Of a stretch of 64,000 nt of DNA, positions 45,096-54,011 are shown in pieces. Where the stretch lies: the NCBI GenBank assembly GCA_913043005.1, contig CAJWKU010000006.1, positions 1-64,000 of the forward strand. The letters are read 5' to 3'. A program made the translations under genes and the position numbers. This DNA comes from an uncultured Cryomorphaceae bacterium. Lineage in GTDB: Bacteria > Bacteroidota > Bacteroidia > Flavobacteriales > Schleiferiaceae. The notes under the pieces were generated by a model. That model saw only the letters and a list, made by a program, of their open reading frames with translations, searched no databases and was not told where the DNA came from. The number at the start of each line of letters is the position of its first letter. The stretch's first letter is position 1.

Positions 45096-46715
45096 CTATG
45101 AGTTCATGGAAATTAAGAATTCTTCATTATTTAAAGTTTTGCTCATCCTGTCATGAAGAAATTGCATCGCTTCAACTGGTGTCATATCAGCAAGGTGCCG
45201 TCTCAGAATATACATTCTTGAAAGAACATCGCTTGAAAGTAATAAATCTTCTTTCCTAGTTCCTGATGCGATTAGATCAATTGCAGGATATATTCTTCGA
45301 TTTGAAATTTTTCTATCAAGTTGCATCTCCATATTCCCGGTTCCCTTGAACTCTTCATAGATTACTTCATCCATTTTTGATCCAGTTTCAATAAGAGCAG
45401 TTGCAAGGATTGTTAAAGATCCCCCATCTTCTATGTTTCTTGCGGCACCAAAAAATCGCTTGGGGCGATGTAATGCATTCGCATCTACTCCTCCTGAGAG
45501 AACCTTTCCTGATGCTGGGCTAACAGTATTGTATGCTCTAGCTAATCTTGTTATTGAGTCTAATAGAATGATTACATCATGTCCGCACTCCACTAACCTT
45601 TTCGATTTTTCTAAGACAATATTAGCAACTCTAACGTGTCGCTCTGCTGGTTCATCAAATGTAGAGGCCACTACTTCAGCATTCACATTGCGAGCCATGT
45701 CGGTTACCTCTTCTGGCCTTTCATCAATAAGAAGGATTATCATGTAAGCCTCTGGGTGATTTGCTGCAATTGCATTTGCAACTTCTTTTAAAAGGACTGT
45801 TTTACCTGTTTTAGGTTGAGCAACAATAAGCCCTCTTTGACCTTTTCCTATCGGGGAAAAAAGATCAATGACTCTAGTAGATAATGTACTTTTTCTTCCT
45901 GTTAATGTAAATTTCTCTTCAGGAAAAAGAGGAGTGAGATGTTCAAATGAAACTCTATCTCTTATGAAATCTGGCTCCCGACCATTTATGGAGACAACTT
46001 TGGTTAAGGGGAAAAATTTTTCCCCTTCTCTCGGAGGTCGCACTTGACCTCTAACCGTGTCACCTGTTTTTAGGCCATATTGTTTGACCTGTTGAACTGA
46101 AATGTAAACGTCATCAGGAGAATTCAGATAATTATAGTCTGAAGATCTTAAAAAAGCAAAATTGTCAGGCATCATTTCAACTACACCTTCTGTTGGAATG
46201 ATACCTTCAAATTCATATTCTCGTCTCTCAGGTCTTTCTTGCCTTGATCCTCTATCGTTTCGCTCTGACCTTGGTCCTCTATCATTTCGTTCTGGTCTGG
46301 GTCCTCTATCATTTCGCTCTGGCCTTGACCCTCTATCATTTCGCTCTGGCCGCTGAGTATGTCCTTGTTTTTTATTCGGATTATCAGTTCGAAATGGTTC
46401 TGACCTCGGCTTAGAGTCTTCTCTCTGGTTTTTTTCTGAGTTATTAGAAGTGGAAGAGTCATGGTCCAAAATATCTTTTGATTCTAAATCATCAGTTTTC
46501 CTTGTTTCTTTGATTTCATATTTTTCTGAAGGTATTTTATTTGAAGCAGACTTTTCTGGATCAGATATTTTATTATCGTCTCCTTTTGCAAAGGATTTAA
46601 TTGCGCTTACTAATTCTGGTTTGCGCATCGATCGGACCTTTTTGATGCCAAGAGCCTCTCCCATTTGTTTGAGTTCGGGAAGCTTAAGCTCCTCTATATT
46701 TGGATTTGTAGCCAT
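45096..46715 (-). CDS. rho: Transcription termination factor Rho with repeat insertion
   Basis: Hexameric RNA helicase that ends transcription. 539 residues, longer than E. coli Rho (about 420) because of a low-complexity Arg/Asp/Asn insert between the N-terminal SAP-like helix bundle ([20 protein letters not shown]) and the RNA-binding domain. The insert ends in four tandem RPERNDRGx repeats (bases about 46242-46349). Downstream motifs are normal: [21 protein letters not shown]-loop [16 protein letters not shown] near residue 300, [16 protein letters not shown], and [16 protein letters not shown]. Rho may matter more here because hairpin terminators are rare in the window. Confidence 0.96.
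   Translation of the reverse strand: MATNPNIEELKLPELKQMGEALGIKKVRSMRKPELVSAIKSFAKGDDNKISDPEKSASNKIPSEKYEIKETRKTDDLESKDILDHDSSTSNNSEKNQREDSKPRSEPFRTDNPNKKQGHTQRPERNDRGSRPERNDRGPRPERNDRGPRSERNDRGSRQERPERREYEFEGIIPTEGVVEMMPDNFAFLRSSDYNYLNSPDDVYISVQQVKQYGLKTGDTVRGQVRPPREGEKFFPLTKVVSINGREPDFIRDRVSFEHLTPLFPEEKFTLTGRKSTLSTRVIDLFSPIGKGQRGLIVAQPKTGKTVLLKEVANAIAANHPEAYMIILLIDERPEEVTDMARNVNAEVVASTFDEPAERHVRVANIVLEKSKRLVECGHDVIILLDSITRLARAYNTVSPASGKVLSGGVDANALHRPKRFFGAARNIEDGGSLTILATALIETGSKMDEVIYEEFKGTGNMEMQLDRKISNRRIYPAIDLIASGTRKEDLLLSSDVLSRMYILRRHLADMTPVEAMQFLHDRMSKTLNNEEFLISMNS
46242..46349 (-). repeat. 27-bp in-frame tandem repeat in rho
   Basis: Four copies of a 27-bp unit encoding the nine residues R-(P/S)-E-R-N-D-R-G-(S/P). 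The copies differ at a few synonymous and non-synonymous sites, so the array is not very recent. It enlarges the disordered Arg-rich insert of Rho. Confidence 0.85.
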
Positions 46716-46835
46716 AAAAAATTTAAAGTACTGAAGACGGAGAAAATTGTGAACCTAATAAATTTGGTGATATGCATAGTTTTTTGCACAAGTAGTGTTG
46801 CAATAGTACAAAAAATTCGGAAATTGCACTCTATT

Positions 46836-47210
46836 ATGTGGCAAAGAATTCAAACCCTATACATGTTTCTCGGAGCAATTGCTTTTTTTTGTGTTGGAAT
46901 TAATCTCTCAAACAATATTCAGGCATTAATTGCGGGATTTGGAGTAGCGCTGTTGTTAGCAAATATTACTTATTTCCGTTTTCGCAAAAGACAATTTATT
47001 GTTAATCGGATAGCGATTATAGTAGCTTTTCTGCTTGAGATTCTGGTTATTTATCCTGTGCTTCAAATTTTTGAGGGCGATCTAGTTCGAACTGATTTAG
47101 TAAAATTAGCAGCTCCACTAATTGCTGTAATCTTTATTGCTTTGGCTAACTGGGCGATAAAGAAAGATGAAGAAAAAGTAAATTCTTCAGCACGTTTCCG
47201 CTCTAAATAA
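46836..47210 (+). CDS. DUF4293 four-helix membrane protein
   Basis: About 124 residues from ATG 46836 (MWQRIQTLYMFLGAIAFFCV, the DUF4293 start). A longer reading from 46665 would run through the rho start and is rejected. Four hydrophobic helices: about 8-24, 30-44, 60-78 and 88-106, with a basic tail. The family is a Bacteroidota inner-membrane protein of unknown function, and I recall it as usually next to rho, as here. Its 3' end overlaps the convergent yfcE-like gene by 8 bp. Confidence 0.82.
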   Translation: MWQRIQTLYMFLGAIAFFCVGINLSNNIQALIAGFGVALLLANITYFRFRKRQFIVNRIAIIVAFLLEILVIYPVLQIFEGDLVRTDLVKLAAPLIAVIFIALANWAIKKDEEKVNSSARFRSK

Positions 47211-47724
47211 ACGAGCCTCTTTTTCCAAGTTCTATTGCAGAGAGGTTTTTAATTTTCCCGTTACTCACTTCAAATCGCATCATTGTTCGCGATTGGTGAA
47301 ATCCGTGATGCCCTGCAGCGCCTGGGTTTAAGCAAAGTAAATTATTCGAATCATAACCTGCTCGCAGAATATGGGAGTGTCCACAAATCAAGACATCAGT
47401 GGGTCTGGAGTTGATTTTTTCTCGAATTTTTGTAGGTATACGTCTGGCATACCCCCCTATATGAATCATGAAAAAATTCAGCCCTCCTCTTTTGAGGTAT
47501 TGCTCGCCTGGAATTTCTCTTCTTACTTTATCGCCGTCAATATTGCCATGGACCATGAAAATAGGTTTAATGCTTTTCAATTTATTGACAACAGTTATAT
47601 CACCTATGTCTCCTGCGTGCCAAACCTCATCTACTTCTTGGGCATGTGATAATATGTTTTTATCCATAAATCCGTGTGTGTCGGAGAGTAACAGAATGCT
47701 TATCGATGTACCTTTGTCTTTCAT
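47203..47724 (-). CDS. YfcE/MJ0936-type metallophosphoesterase
   Basis: About 173 residues from ATG 47724. Metal-binding motifs in order: ILLLSDTHGFMD (D-x-H), VWHAGDIGD (GD), MVHGNIDGD (GNxD), VLICGHSHILRAG (GHSH), and LNPGAAGHHG. This is the small YfcE-like family of two-metal phosphodiesterases, physiological substrate unknown. The longer start at 47784 would overlap truA and adds residues before the first strand. The ATG is only 2 bp from the divergent truA ATG. Confidence 0.9.
   Translation of the reverse strand: MKDKGTSISILLLSDTHGFMDKNILSHAQEVDEVWHAGDIGDITVVNKLKSIKPIFMVHGNIDGDKVRREIPGEQYLKRGGLNFFMIHIGGYARRIPTKIREKINSRPTDVLICGHSHILRAGYDSNNLLCLNPGAAGHHGFHQSRTMMRFEVSNGKIKNLSAIELGKRGSFI
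47709..47716 (+). promoter_or_regulatory. -7 promoter element for truA inside yfcE
   Basis: TACCTTTG is a perfect TAnnTTTG match ending 10 bp before the truA ATG. It lies within the first codons of the divergent phosphoesterase gene, because the two starts are separated by only 2 bp. Confidence 0.5.
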
Positions 47725-47726
47725 AA

Positions 47727-48509
47727 ATGCAAAAATCTGAAACACATAGATATGCCATTCGTTTGGCTTTTCATGGTGCCTCATTTAGCGGGTGGCAGAT
47801 TCAACCTGAACAAAAAACTGTTCAAGGAGAATTGACAGCTGCCTTAAATTCTCTTTTAAAAGAAGATGTAAAGATAATTGGAGCAGGAAGAACAGACACA
47901 GGAGTTCATGCACTAAACTATGTTGCTCATTTTGATACTCAACATGTAATTGACCAAGAAGAGATAGTTTTTCGTTTGAATAGATTTCTCCCCGCACGAA
48001 TTTCTATTTTTGAAATAAAAAAAGTTACCGATGACTTTCATGCAAGGTTTAGTGCGACATCACGATCATATTTATATACACTTAGACGCGAAAAAAATGC
48101 TTTTGGAAATGATATGGTCTGGAATTATAGTCGGGATATAGATTACCAGATTCTAGATAAATGTGCTCTATCTTTAGAGGGCGCTAAAAATTTTTCAGCG
48201 TTCGAACGCTCCGGGAGTGACAATACCAATTCGATATGTGAAATATTACATGCATCCTGGATCAAGGAAAATGGATCATTTCTTTTTCAGATAAAAGCGA
48301 ATCGTTTTCTGAGAAACATGGTACGCTCTTTAGTTGGTACAATGATAGAAACTGCTAATGGGAACAGAAGTGTTCAAGATTGGAATACCCTTCTTACAGG
48401 TGGGAGGCGGTCTGACTCTGGTCATTCTGCTCCGTCTCAAGGCTTAATATTCATGGGTGTTTCATACCCTAAAACTCCTTTTCATGAGCGCGAAGTCTCA
48501 AAATATTAA
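47727..48509 (+). CDS. truA: tRNA pseudouridine(38-40) synthase
   Basis: Converts U38-U40 in the anticodon arm to pseudouridine. 260 residues, normal. Motifs: LAFHGASFSGWQIQPEQKTV, the catalytic GAGRTDTGVHAL with the essential Asp, FHARFSATSRSYLYTL, and NRFLRNMVRSLVGTMIE near the end. The ATG follows a -7 element by 10 bp. The 3' end overlaps the ABC exporter gene by 26 bp. Confidence 0.95.
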   Translation: MQKSETHRYAIRLAFHGASFSGWQIQPEQKTVQGELTAALNSLLKEDVKIIGAGRTDTGVHALNYVAHFDTQHVIDQEEIVFRLNRFLPARISIFEIKKVTDDFHARFSATSRSYLYTLRREKNAFGNDMVWNYSRDIDYQILDKCALSLEGAKNFSAFERSGSDNTNSICEILHASWIKENGSFLFQIKANRFLRNMVRSLVGTMIETANGNRSVQDWNTLLTGGRRSDSGHSAPSQGLIFMGVSYPKTPFHEREVSKY

Positions 48510-50286
48510 AAGCTCTATTTCCGGAAAAGCATTTGACTGGAGGGTACTTTCCATGGTTGTGGGATATGCTAGGCCATATAAATGGCAAACTATTGTGTCC
48601 TTAATTCTCTCTGTTTTACTGGGATTATTAGCTACCGTTCGTCCCATTTTAATTCGTGATGGAGTCGATAACGCTGTTGTAGAGGGTGGAGATCTTCAGG
48701 CTTTATGGTTTGCAATGGTTTTATTATTAACTGCACTCGTTATTGAAGCAATCGGTCAGTTCATATATATATATGCAACAAATGATTTGGGAGCTCGAGT
48801 GATTAAAGACATAAGGATCAAATTGTTTGGACATCTGCTTCACTTTAAGATCCCGTTTTTTGACAAAACTCCAATAGGAACTTTAGTGACCAGAACAGTG
48901 AGTGATGTCGAGACTATGGCTGAAATCTTCTCAAATGGAATACTAGTGATTTTCGGAGATCTATTTAAAATAGTTATCATGATAAGCGTTATGTTTTTTC
49001 TTTTTGACCCAGCTTTAGTAGCTCTTTCACTCAGTGTTATTCCCCTTTTGTTTATAGCTACCAGATGGTTTCAAAGAAACATAAAGGTGGTATTTACAGA
49101 TGTAAGAAATCAAGTAGCAGCGCTAAACTCATTTGTTCAAGAAAGATTAACAGGAATGTCTGTTGTTCAACTTTTTACGCGTGAGAAAATAGAAGCAGAT
49201 AGATTTGATATGATAAATAAAAGACATAGAGATGCTAACATTCGAGGTATCTGGTATTTCTCCCTATTTTTCCCTATTATAGAAATGCTATCAGCTGTTA
49301 GTATCGGATTAGCAATTTGGTATGGTGGACTTAAAGCGTCAGCTGGTGAAAATGTAAGTATCGGGGATTTAACAGCTTTAATTGTTTTTATTAATCTATT
49401 ATATCGGCCTTTAAGGCAACTTGCAGATAGATTTAACACTTTACAAATGGGAATGGTAGCAAGTGAGCGAGTTCTCAAATTAGTAAATAATTCACAACAG
49501 CGTGAAATAACAGGTAATTATAGTCAAGAGCGAGTAGTTGGTAAAGTTGATGTTAGAGGTCTTTCATTTGCATATTTAGAAAAAGAATGGATTCTACGTG
49601 ATATAAATTTAAAAATCCCAGAGGGAAAAACATGTGCATTGGTAGGAGCAACCGGTAGCGGAAAAAGCACGTTAGTTCATCTTCTTTTGGGTTATTATCC
49701 TATTGAATATGGGGAAATAAAGCTTGATGGAATTGATTTGAGTAGATGGTCTTTGAAGTCTTTAAGATCAAATGTTTCACTTGTCCAGCAAGATGTATTT
49801 CTTTTTTCAGATTCTGTTAGAAATAATGTTACAGTATACCGCGATATTAAAGATGACGATATTTGGCAAGCTGCTGAGAACATGGGGATCAAGGACTTCT
49901 TAACCTCCTTACCCGGAGGTTTAGATTATGATGTAAAAGAAAGGGGAGGGATGCTAAGTACCGGCCAGCGTCAATTGCTAGCTTTTTTGAGGGCTTATTT
50001 GAGAGATCCATCACTATTAATACTTGATGAGGCAACTTCCAGTATTGATTCGCAAGCGGAGAAATGGATTCAAAAAGCAGCAGATATTTTAACCAATGGC
50101 CGAACATCGATTATAGTAGCTCACCGTTTAGCTACGGTTTTAAATGCGGATCAAATTATTGTTTTAGATAAGGGTAAGATTGTAGAAGTTGGAACTCATA
50201 AAGAATTGATAAAGTCTGGAAGTTATTATACCAATTTATTTGAAAAACAATTTTTTGGAAGAGATGATAATTATCAGACCAACTGA
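48484..50286 (+). CDS. MsbA-type ABC exporter (half transporter)
   Basis: About 600 residues from ATG 48484. An N-terminal six-helix exporter domain (residues about 25-330, with IRIKLFGHLLHFKIPFFDKT and NQVAALNSFVQERLTGM) is fused to an ATPase: Walker A VGATGSGKST near 387-396, Q-loop LVQQDVFLFSDS, signature LSTGQRQLLAFLRA, Walker B LLILDEATSSID and H-loop VAHRLATV. It works as a homodimer or heterodimer exporting lipids, lipid A or drugs. Substrate unknown. It overlaps truA by 26 bp. An upstream start at 48457 is less likely. Confidence 0.92.
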   Translation: MSAKSQNIKSSISGKAFDWRVLSMVVGYARPYKWQTIVSLILSVLLGLLATVRPILIRDGVDNAVVEGGDLQALWFAMVLLLTALVIEAIGQFIYIYATNDLGARVIKDIRIKLFGHLLHFKIPFFDKTPIGTLVTRTVSDVETMAEIFSNGILVIFGDLFKIVIMISVMFFLFDPALVALSLSVIPLLFIATRWFQRNIKVVFTDVRNQVAALNSFVQERLTGMSVVQLFTREKIEADRFDMINKRHRDANIRGIWYFSLFFPIIEMLSAVSIGLAIWYGGLKASAGENVSIGDLTALIVFINLLYRPLRQLADRFNTLQMGMVASERVLKLVNNSQQREITGNYSQERVVGKVDVRGLSFAYLEKEWILRDINLKIPEGKTCALVGATGSGKSTLVHLLLGYYPIEYGEIKLDGIDLSRWSLKSLRSNVSLVQQDVFLFSDSVRNNVTVYRDIKDDDIWQAAENMGIKDFLTSLPGGLDYDVKERGGMLSTGQRQLLAFLRAYLRDPSLLILDEATSSIDSQAEKWIQKAADILTNGRTSIIVAHRLATVLNADQIIVLDKGKIVEVGTHKELIKSGSYYTNLFEKQFFGRDDNYQTN

Positions 50287-50311
50287 GTAATTTGACTTTG
50301 GACTATTCAAT

Positions 50312-51229
50312 TTAAGAATCATGAATTAAATCATTTAATGCATTTTCTAATTCTGGGAATTCATATTTAAAGCCTTCATTTTGCCAAAAGCTAGATGAGC
50401 AACGTGTGCTCATTAATGCAAGTTTTGCTTTTGAGCCAATAATCAGATAAAGAAAAATTTTAGGTATTGGAGGAAGAAAATAGGGACGCTTCATCTTTTT
50501 TGCCAAAGCTTCGCTGAATTTGCGGTTAGTAACACTCTCTCTACCAACACCTAAAAACACACCGTGATGGCTTTTATTTTCTGATAGAAATATAAATTGT
50601 CTTGCTAAATCTGAAACATGTATCCAAGGCATCCATTGGTTTCCATTCCCAAGGGCACTTCCTACTCCTAATCTGAAAAATGGTTTTAACGTGGCTAAAA
50701 CACCTCCACTTTTGCCAAGAACTAATCCAATTCTAATGCAGCATACTCTGATGTTTAGATCCAAAAATTTGAAAATTTCTTGTTCCCATTTCGTAACTAC
50801 ATTCGCTAAAAAGTCATTATTGGATTCATCATATTCATAAGTTTCCGAATAAATTTTATCTGGATGACTGGGGTAGATGCCAATTGCCGAGGCACAGATT
50901 ATTTGTTTAGGTCTTTGGTTTTTTGGTAGAGACTTTATTGATTCAAATAAAAATCGCGTGCCTTCAATTCGACTATCTAAAATTTCTTTTTTATTTTTTT
51001 TTGTCCAACGCGAGGTAATAGATGCTCCGGCTAAATGAATTATGGTTTCGGTATTTTTCAATGCTTCTTTATCTAAAACCCTTTCATATGGATTCCAAAG
51101 AAAAGTTTCTGGATCAGAAGATGGTTTCGTGCTTAAATTTTTGACTTTATGTCCCTCAAGACTTAATTTGCGCCTTATTTCAGAGCCAACTATTCCTGTA
51201 CCGCCAGTTAATAAAAAATTTGTTTTCAT
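50312..51229 (-). CDS. TIGR01777-type NAD(P)-dependent epimerase (YfcH/SulA-like)
   Basis: About 305 residues from ATG 51229 (MKTNFLLTGGTGIVGSEIRR). A longer start at 51304 would add unrelated residues and overlap the divergent gene. The Rossmann motif TGGTGIVG is followed by FLWNPYERVLDKEALKNTET, HLAGASITSRWTKKNKKEIL and SRIEGTRFLFESI, the TIGR01777 signature. The C-terminal helix block has the DUF1731 pattern. Family role is unclear; members are linked to cell-division inhibition or sugar epimerisation. It is convergent with the ABC exporter. Confidence 0.9.
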   Translation of the reverse strand: MKTNFLLTGGTGIVGSEIRRKLSLEGHKVKNLSTKPSSDPETFLWNPYERVLDKEALKNTETIIHLAGASITSRWTKKNKKEILDSRIEGTRFLFESIKSLPKNQRPKQIICASAIGIYPSHPDKIYSETYEYDESNNDFLANVVTKWEQEIFKFLDLNIRVCCIRIGLVLGKSGGVLATLKPFFRLGVGSALGNGNQWMPWIHVSDLARQFIFLSENKSHHGVFLGVGRESVTNRKFSEALAKKMKRPYFLPPIPKIFLYLIIGSKAKLALMSTRCSSSFWQNEGFKYEFPELENALNDLIHDS

Positions 51230-51267
51230 TATAATAAGAACACGATTTTTGCTTCTTAGTTTACAAA

Positions 51268-51837
51268 ATGCATGAATTAATACCACATAGCGGATGGCGA
51301 ACACATTACATAGCTGATGAAGATATAAATAGCCCTTTTTACAATAATCAGGGAGCTCCGGATAATGGGTATTATCATCGAATGTATGACTTTATAATTC
51401 ATCCCGAATGGGATTATATAGGCTGTGAGACTTTGTTTGTGAAATTAATTTTTGTTGATTATTCACAAGGTTTTGCAGTAATTGAACTTTTAGGTGAATG
51501 GAATGATACTATTCACAATGATATAATGGAGTTCAAAAGACGGTTGGTTGATTCCATGATCGAACAGGGGATAGATAAGTTTCTTTTAATATGTGACAAT
51601 CTTCTTAATTTTCATGGTGCAGAAGACCATTATTATGAAGAATGGTCTCAGGAAACCTCCAATGGCTGGATAGTTTTTTTGAACGTAAGGGAACAGATTG
51701 AGCAGGAATTAATCAATACTAGATTAGGTAATTATCTTTGGTTTGGAAAGCGATTTATTTTAACCTCTTGGAGGGTTCAAGACCCTTTAGTATTGTGTCA
51801 GAATATCGATTATGGAGTTTCCTTAGCACTCAAGTAA
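51268..51837 (+). CDS. Conserved Bacteroidota protein of unknown function
   Basis: 189 residues, no signal peptide. A pattern I recall from other flavobacteria is kept: LFVKLIFVDYSQGFAVIELL, then EWNDTIHNDIMEFKRRLVDS, then KFLLICDNLLNFHGAEDHYY with EEWSQETSNGWIVFLN. The regular strand-helix alternation suggests a STAS-like or nucleotide-binding alpha/beta fold, but no known active site is visible. It has its own divergent start 38 bp from the epimerase ATG and is convergent with ilvE (34-bp gap). No function can be assigned. Confidence 0.7.
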   Translation: MHELIPHSGWRTHYIADEDINSPFYNNQGAPDNGYYHRMYDFIIHPEWDYIGCETLFVKLIFVDYSQGFAVIELLGEWNDTIHNDIMEFKRRLVDSMIEQGIDKFLLICDNLLNFHGAEDHYYEEWSQETSNGWIVFLNVREQIEQELINTRLGNYLWFGKRFILTSWRVQDPLVLCQNIDYGVSLALK

Positions 51838-51871
51838 GACGGAAATTTGATTACTCTAACCTTGGCTAATT

Positions 51872-52915
51872 TCAAATATGATGCATCCAGTTAAATTCGT
51901 CTTCGGATTCTCCATATCGGATTGCAGATAATGCTTCTTTCATGCGCATGGCAATTCCATTTTTTGGAATTGGGACAGAATAAATTTCATCATTAAACCC
52001 AATTCCATTAATCTGACTCACAACAGCAGCAGTTCCCATGCCAAAAGCTTCATTTAAAGACCCATCTTTTAACGCAGTAATTAGTTCATCTACTTTGATG
52101 CGTCTTTCTTCGATAGTAATCCCCCATTCTCGAGCCAAAGTTAAGATTGAGTCTCGAGTAATTCCTGCCAATATCCTATCAGATAATATTGGTGTCACTA
52201 ACTTGTTATTCAAAACAAATGCGACATTCATAGTCCCTGCTTCTTCTAGGTAATTGTGCTCAGCATGATCAGTCCATAATACTTGGTTAAAGCCCTCTTT
52301 GACAGCATTGTGTGTGGCAAGAAATGACCCTCCATAATTACCTGCAGCTTTAGCATAACCTACTCCTCCTGAAGCTGCTCTGGTGAATGACTGTTCGACT
52401 TTCACCTTAACAGCTTTGGAGTAAAGCTCACCAACAGGGCTTGTTACAATGGCAAATGTATATTCCTCTGAAGGTCGAGCTGCCACAAATTCAGAACTAC
52501 TAAATAAAAAAGGTCTCAAGTATAAACTTTGATTTTCTCCTCTAGGAACCCAATCAGAATCTACTTTTATTAACTCCGTCAAACCATTCATAAATAAATC
52601 TTCAGGCACCTCTGGAATTAGCATTCTTTTTGCACTAATATTTAACCTTCTGAGATTTTTCTCTGGACGGAATATTGCGATGCTATTATCTTTTTGTCTG
52701 TAAGCTTTTTGACCTTCAAAAACTGCTTGACCATAATGGAGTGCATGTAGTCCTAATCCTTGGCTTAGGCTTCCATAGGGTTCAATACAACCTTCTCCCC
52801 AAGAACCGTTTTTATATTCACAAATGAAAACATGATCAGAAAGTCCAGCTCCAAAACCTAAGTTATTAAAATCAATTTTTGAGAGATTTGATTTTTCTGT
52901 AATTCTAATTTTCAT
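51872..52915 (-). CDS. ilvE: Branched-chain amino acid aminotransferase
   Basis: PLP enzyme interconverting Leu, Ile and Val with their 2-oxo acids. 347 residues, the eukaryote-like longer form. Motifs: LGLHALHYGQAVFEGQKAYR, RPEKNLRRLNISAKRMLIP, the Schiff-base Lys in GVGYAKAAGNYGGSFLATH, and EEAGTMNVAFV. Together with IcmF (12023) it suggests branched-chain amino acid use as carbon. A -7 element on the minus strand lies 42 bp upstream. Confidence 0.95.
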   Translation of the reverse strand: MKIRITEKSNLSKIDFNNLGFGAGLSDHVFICEYKNGSWGEGCIEPYGSLSQGLGLHALHYGQAVFEGQKAYRQKDNSIAIFRPEKNLRRLNISAKRMLIPEVPEDLFMNGLTELIKVDSDWVPRGENQSLYLRPFLFSSSEFVAARPSEEYTFAIVTSPVGELYSKAVKVKVEQSFTRAASGGVGYAKAAGNYGGSFLATHNAVKEGFNQVLWTDHAEHNYLEEAGTMNVAFVLNNKLVTPILSDRILAGITRDSILTLAREWGITIEERRIKVDELITALKDGSLNEAFGMGTAAVVSQINGIGFNDEIYSVPIPKNGIAMRMKEALSAIRYGESEDEFNWMHHI

Positions 52916-52957
52916 ACTTATCTAATAGAAGGGTTGGAGGAGATCAAATTCAAGCTA

Positions 52958-52965
52958 CAAATGTA
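52958..52965 (-). promoter_or_regulatory. -7 promoter element for ilvE
   Basis: CAAATGTA on the plus strand is TACATTTG on the minus strand, a perfect TAnnTTTG match ending 42 bp before the ilvE ATG. It lies 14 bp from the divergent -7 element for the DUF4920 gene. Confidence 0.5.
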
Positions 52966-52979
52966 CAAAGGAAAGGGCG

Positions 52980-52987
52980 TACCTTTG
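52980..52987 (+). promoter_or_regulatory. -7 promoter element for the DUF4920 gene
   Basis: TACCTTTG is a perfect TAnnTTTG match ending 16 bp before the ATG at 53004, implying a leader of about 10 bases. Confidence 0.5.
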
Positions 52988-53003
52988 AAAAAAGGAATAA
53001 ATT

Positions 53004-53522
53004 ATGAATTATTGTAAACTACTATTTTTAGCTATTACTTTTATTTTTACTTCATGTTCATCAGTTGAGGTAAGTGAGGATGCATCGTCAGATTTCGATT
53101 ATTTCGGAGATACAATTGATGTTAATAATACTACAAAATTGAGTGATATTCTTGGTCAGATGGAATCAGGTACAGATTCTGTTTTTGCAACCTTTTCAGC
53201 ACCTATTACCTCTATTTGTCAAAAAAAGGGCTGCTGGATGGAATTGGACCTGGGGAATGGTGAAAATGCCCTTGTTCGTTTTGAAGATTATGGATTCTTT
53301 GTTCCCATGAATGCTGTCGGCGAACTTGCGATTCTGGAGGGCGCCATGACTATTGATACTCTTAGCGTTGAATGGCTCAAACATCAGGCATCTGATGCGG
53401 GTAAGTCGGATTCATTAATTGCATCAATAACGGATTATGAAATCTCTTACTCAATTTTAGCTTCAGGTGTTGCTTTGGAGCAAAAAGATGAGAATAAGAA
53501 TTCTATGAGTATGGAAGAATAA
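53004..53522 (+). CDS. DUF4920 lipoprotein
   Basis: 172 residues. Lipoprotein signal with lipobox FTSC, Cys at residue 18. The body fits DUF4920: DYFGDTIDVNNTTKLSDIL, the core SAPITSICQKKGCWMELDL with a C-x4-C-W-M pair, then VRFEDYGFFVPMNAVGELAI and EWLKHQASDAGKSDS. The CxxxxCWM motif and the downstream Met and His could bind a metal such as copper (inference). The family's function is unknown. A cytochrome-like lipoprotein gene follows after 7 bp, so the two may act together in the periplasm or outer membrane. Confidence 0.85.
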   Translation: MNYCKLLFLAITFIFTSCSSVEVSEDASSDFDYFGDTIDVNNTTKLSDILGQMESGTDSVFATFSAPITSICQKKGCWMELDLGNGENALVRFEDYGFFVPMNAVGELAILEGAMTIDTLSVEWLKHQASDAGKSDSLIASITDYEISYSILASGVALEQKDENKNSMSMEE

Positions 53523-53529
53523 AATAGTT

Positions 53530-54000
53530 ATGAGTCTAATTAAGAGTAGTTTTTATCTCGTTTTAATAAGTTTTTGGTCTTGTTTGCTCTCATGTAACAA
53601 CCGAAGTTTAGAGCCTGATTCAACTAAAAATAATCGCCAAGACTTATATGAGCCAAGTGAGCTAGCTAGCACGATGAGGGATATGGCTTTAGATATGGAG
53701 GAATTAAAACTTAAGGTTAATACTGGCAGTATTACTATCAAACACATAGATAAATTAATCAGCTCTCACTCAACCATGTCTTCTGATCAACCAACTGATA
53801 TAAGAGAAATTCAACCGTCTTTCCAATTGTTCAGTAATATTTATATCGAACAGCTTGAGGAGTTAAAAACCATTATTCTCAAACAAGGAGAGATTTCCGA
53901 ACAAATTTTGTTATTTAACTCAGCTTTGACTACTTGTATTTCGTGTCATAGGGAGCACTGTCCAGGGCCTATATCTAGAATTGAAAAAATAAAGATCTGA
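53530..54000 (+). CDS. Cytochrome c'-like haem lipoprotein
   Basis: 156 residues. Lipoprotein signal ending LLSC, Cys at about residue 22. The mature part is mainly helical (SELASTMRDMALDMEELKLK, FQLFSNIYIEQLEELKTI). The only haem motif, CISCH in LTTCISCHREHCPGP, lies near the C-terminus, the layout of four-helix cytochrome c'/c556 proteins. The spacing of helices before a C-terminal CxxCH supports this over other cytochrome types. It lies 7 bp after the DUF4920 lipoprotein and 11 bp before a NUDIX gene. Confidence 0.75.
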   Translation: MSLIKSSFYLVLISFWSCLLSCNNRSLEPDSTKNNRQDLYEPSELASTMRDMALDMEELKLKVNTGSITIKHIDKLISSHSTMSSDQPTDIREIQPSFQLFSNIYIEQLEELKTIILKQGEISEQILLFNSALTTCISCHREHCPGPISRIEKIKI

Positions 54001-54011
54001 CTAATAATTAA

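Noticed and set aside
45433-45747. 104-residue plus-strand ORF opposite rho
   Set aside because: Antisense to the conserved Rho ATPase domain, no domain features.
46181-46462. 93-residue minus-strand ORF over the rho repeat
   Set aside because: An out-of-frame reading of the 27-bp repeat inside rho; the repeats keep every frame open.
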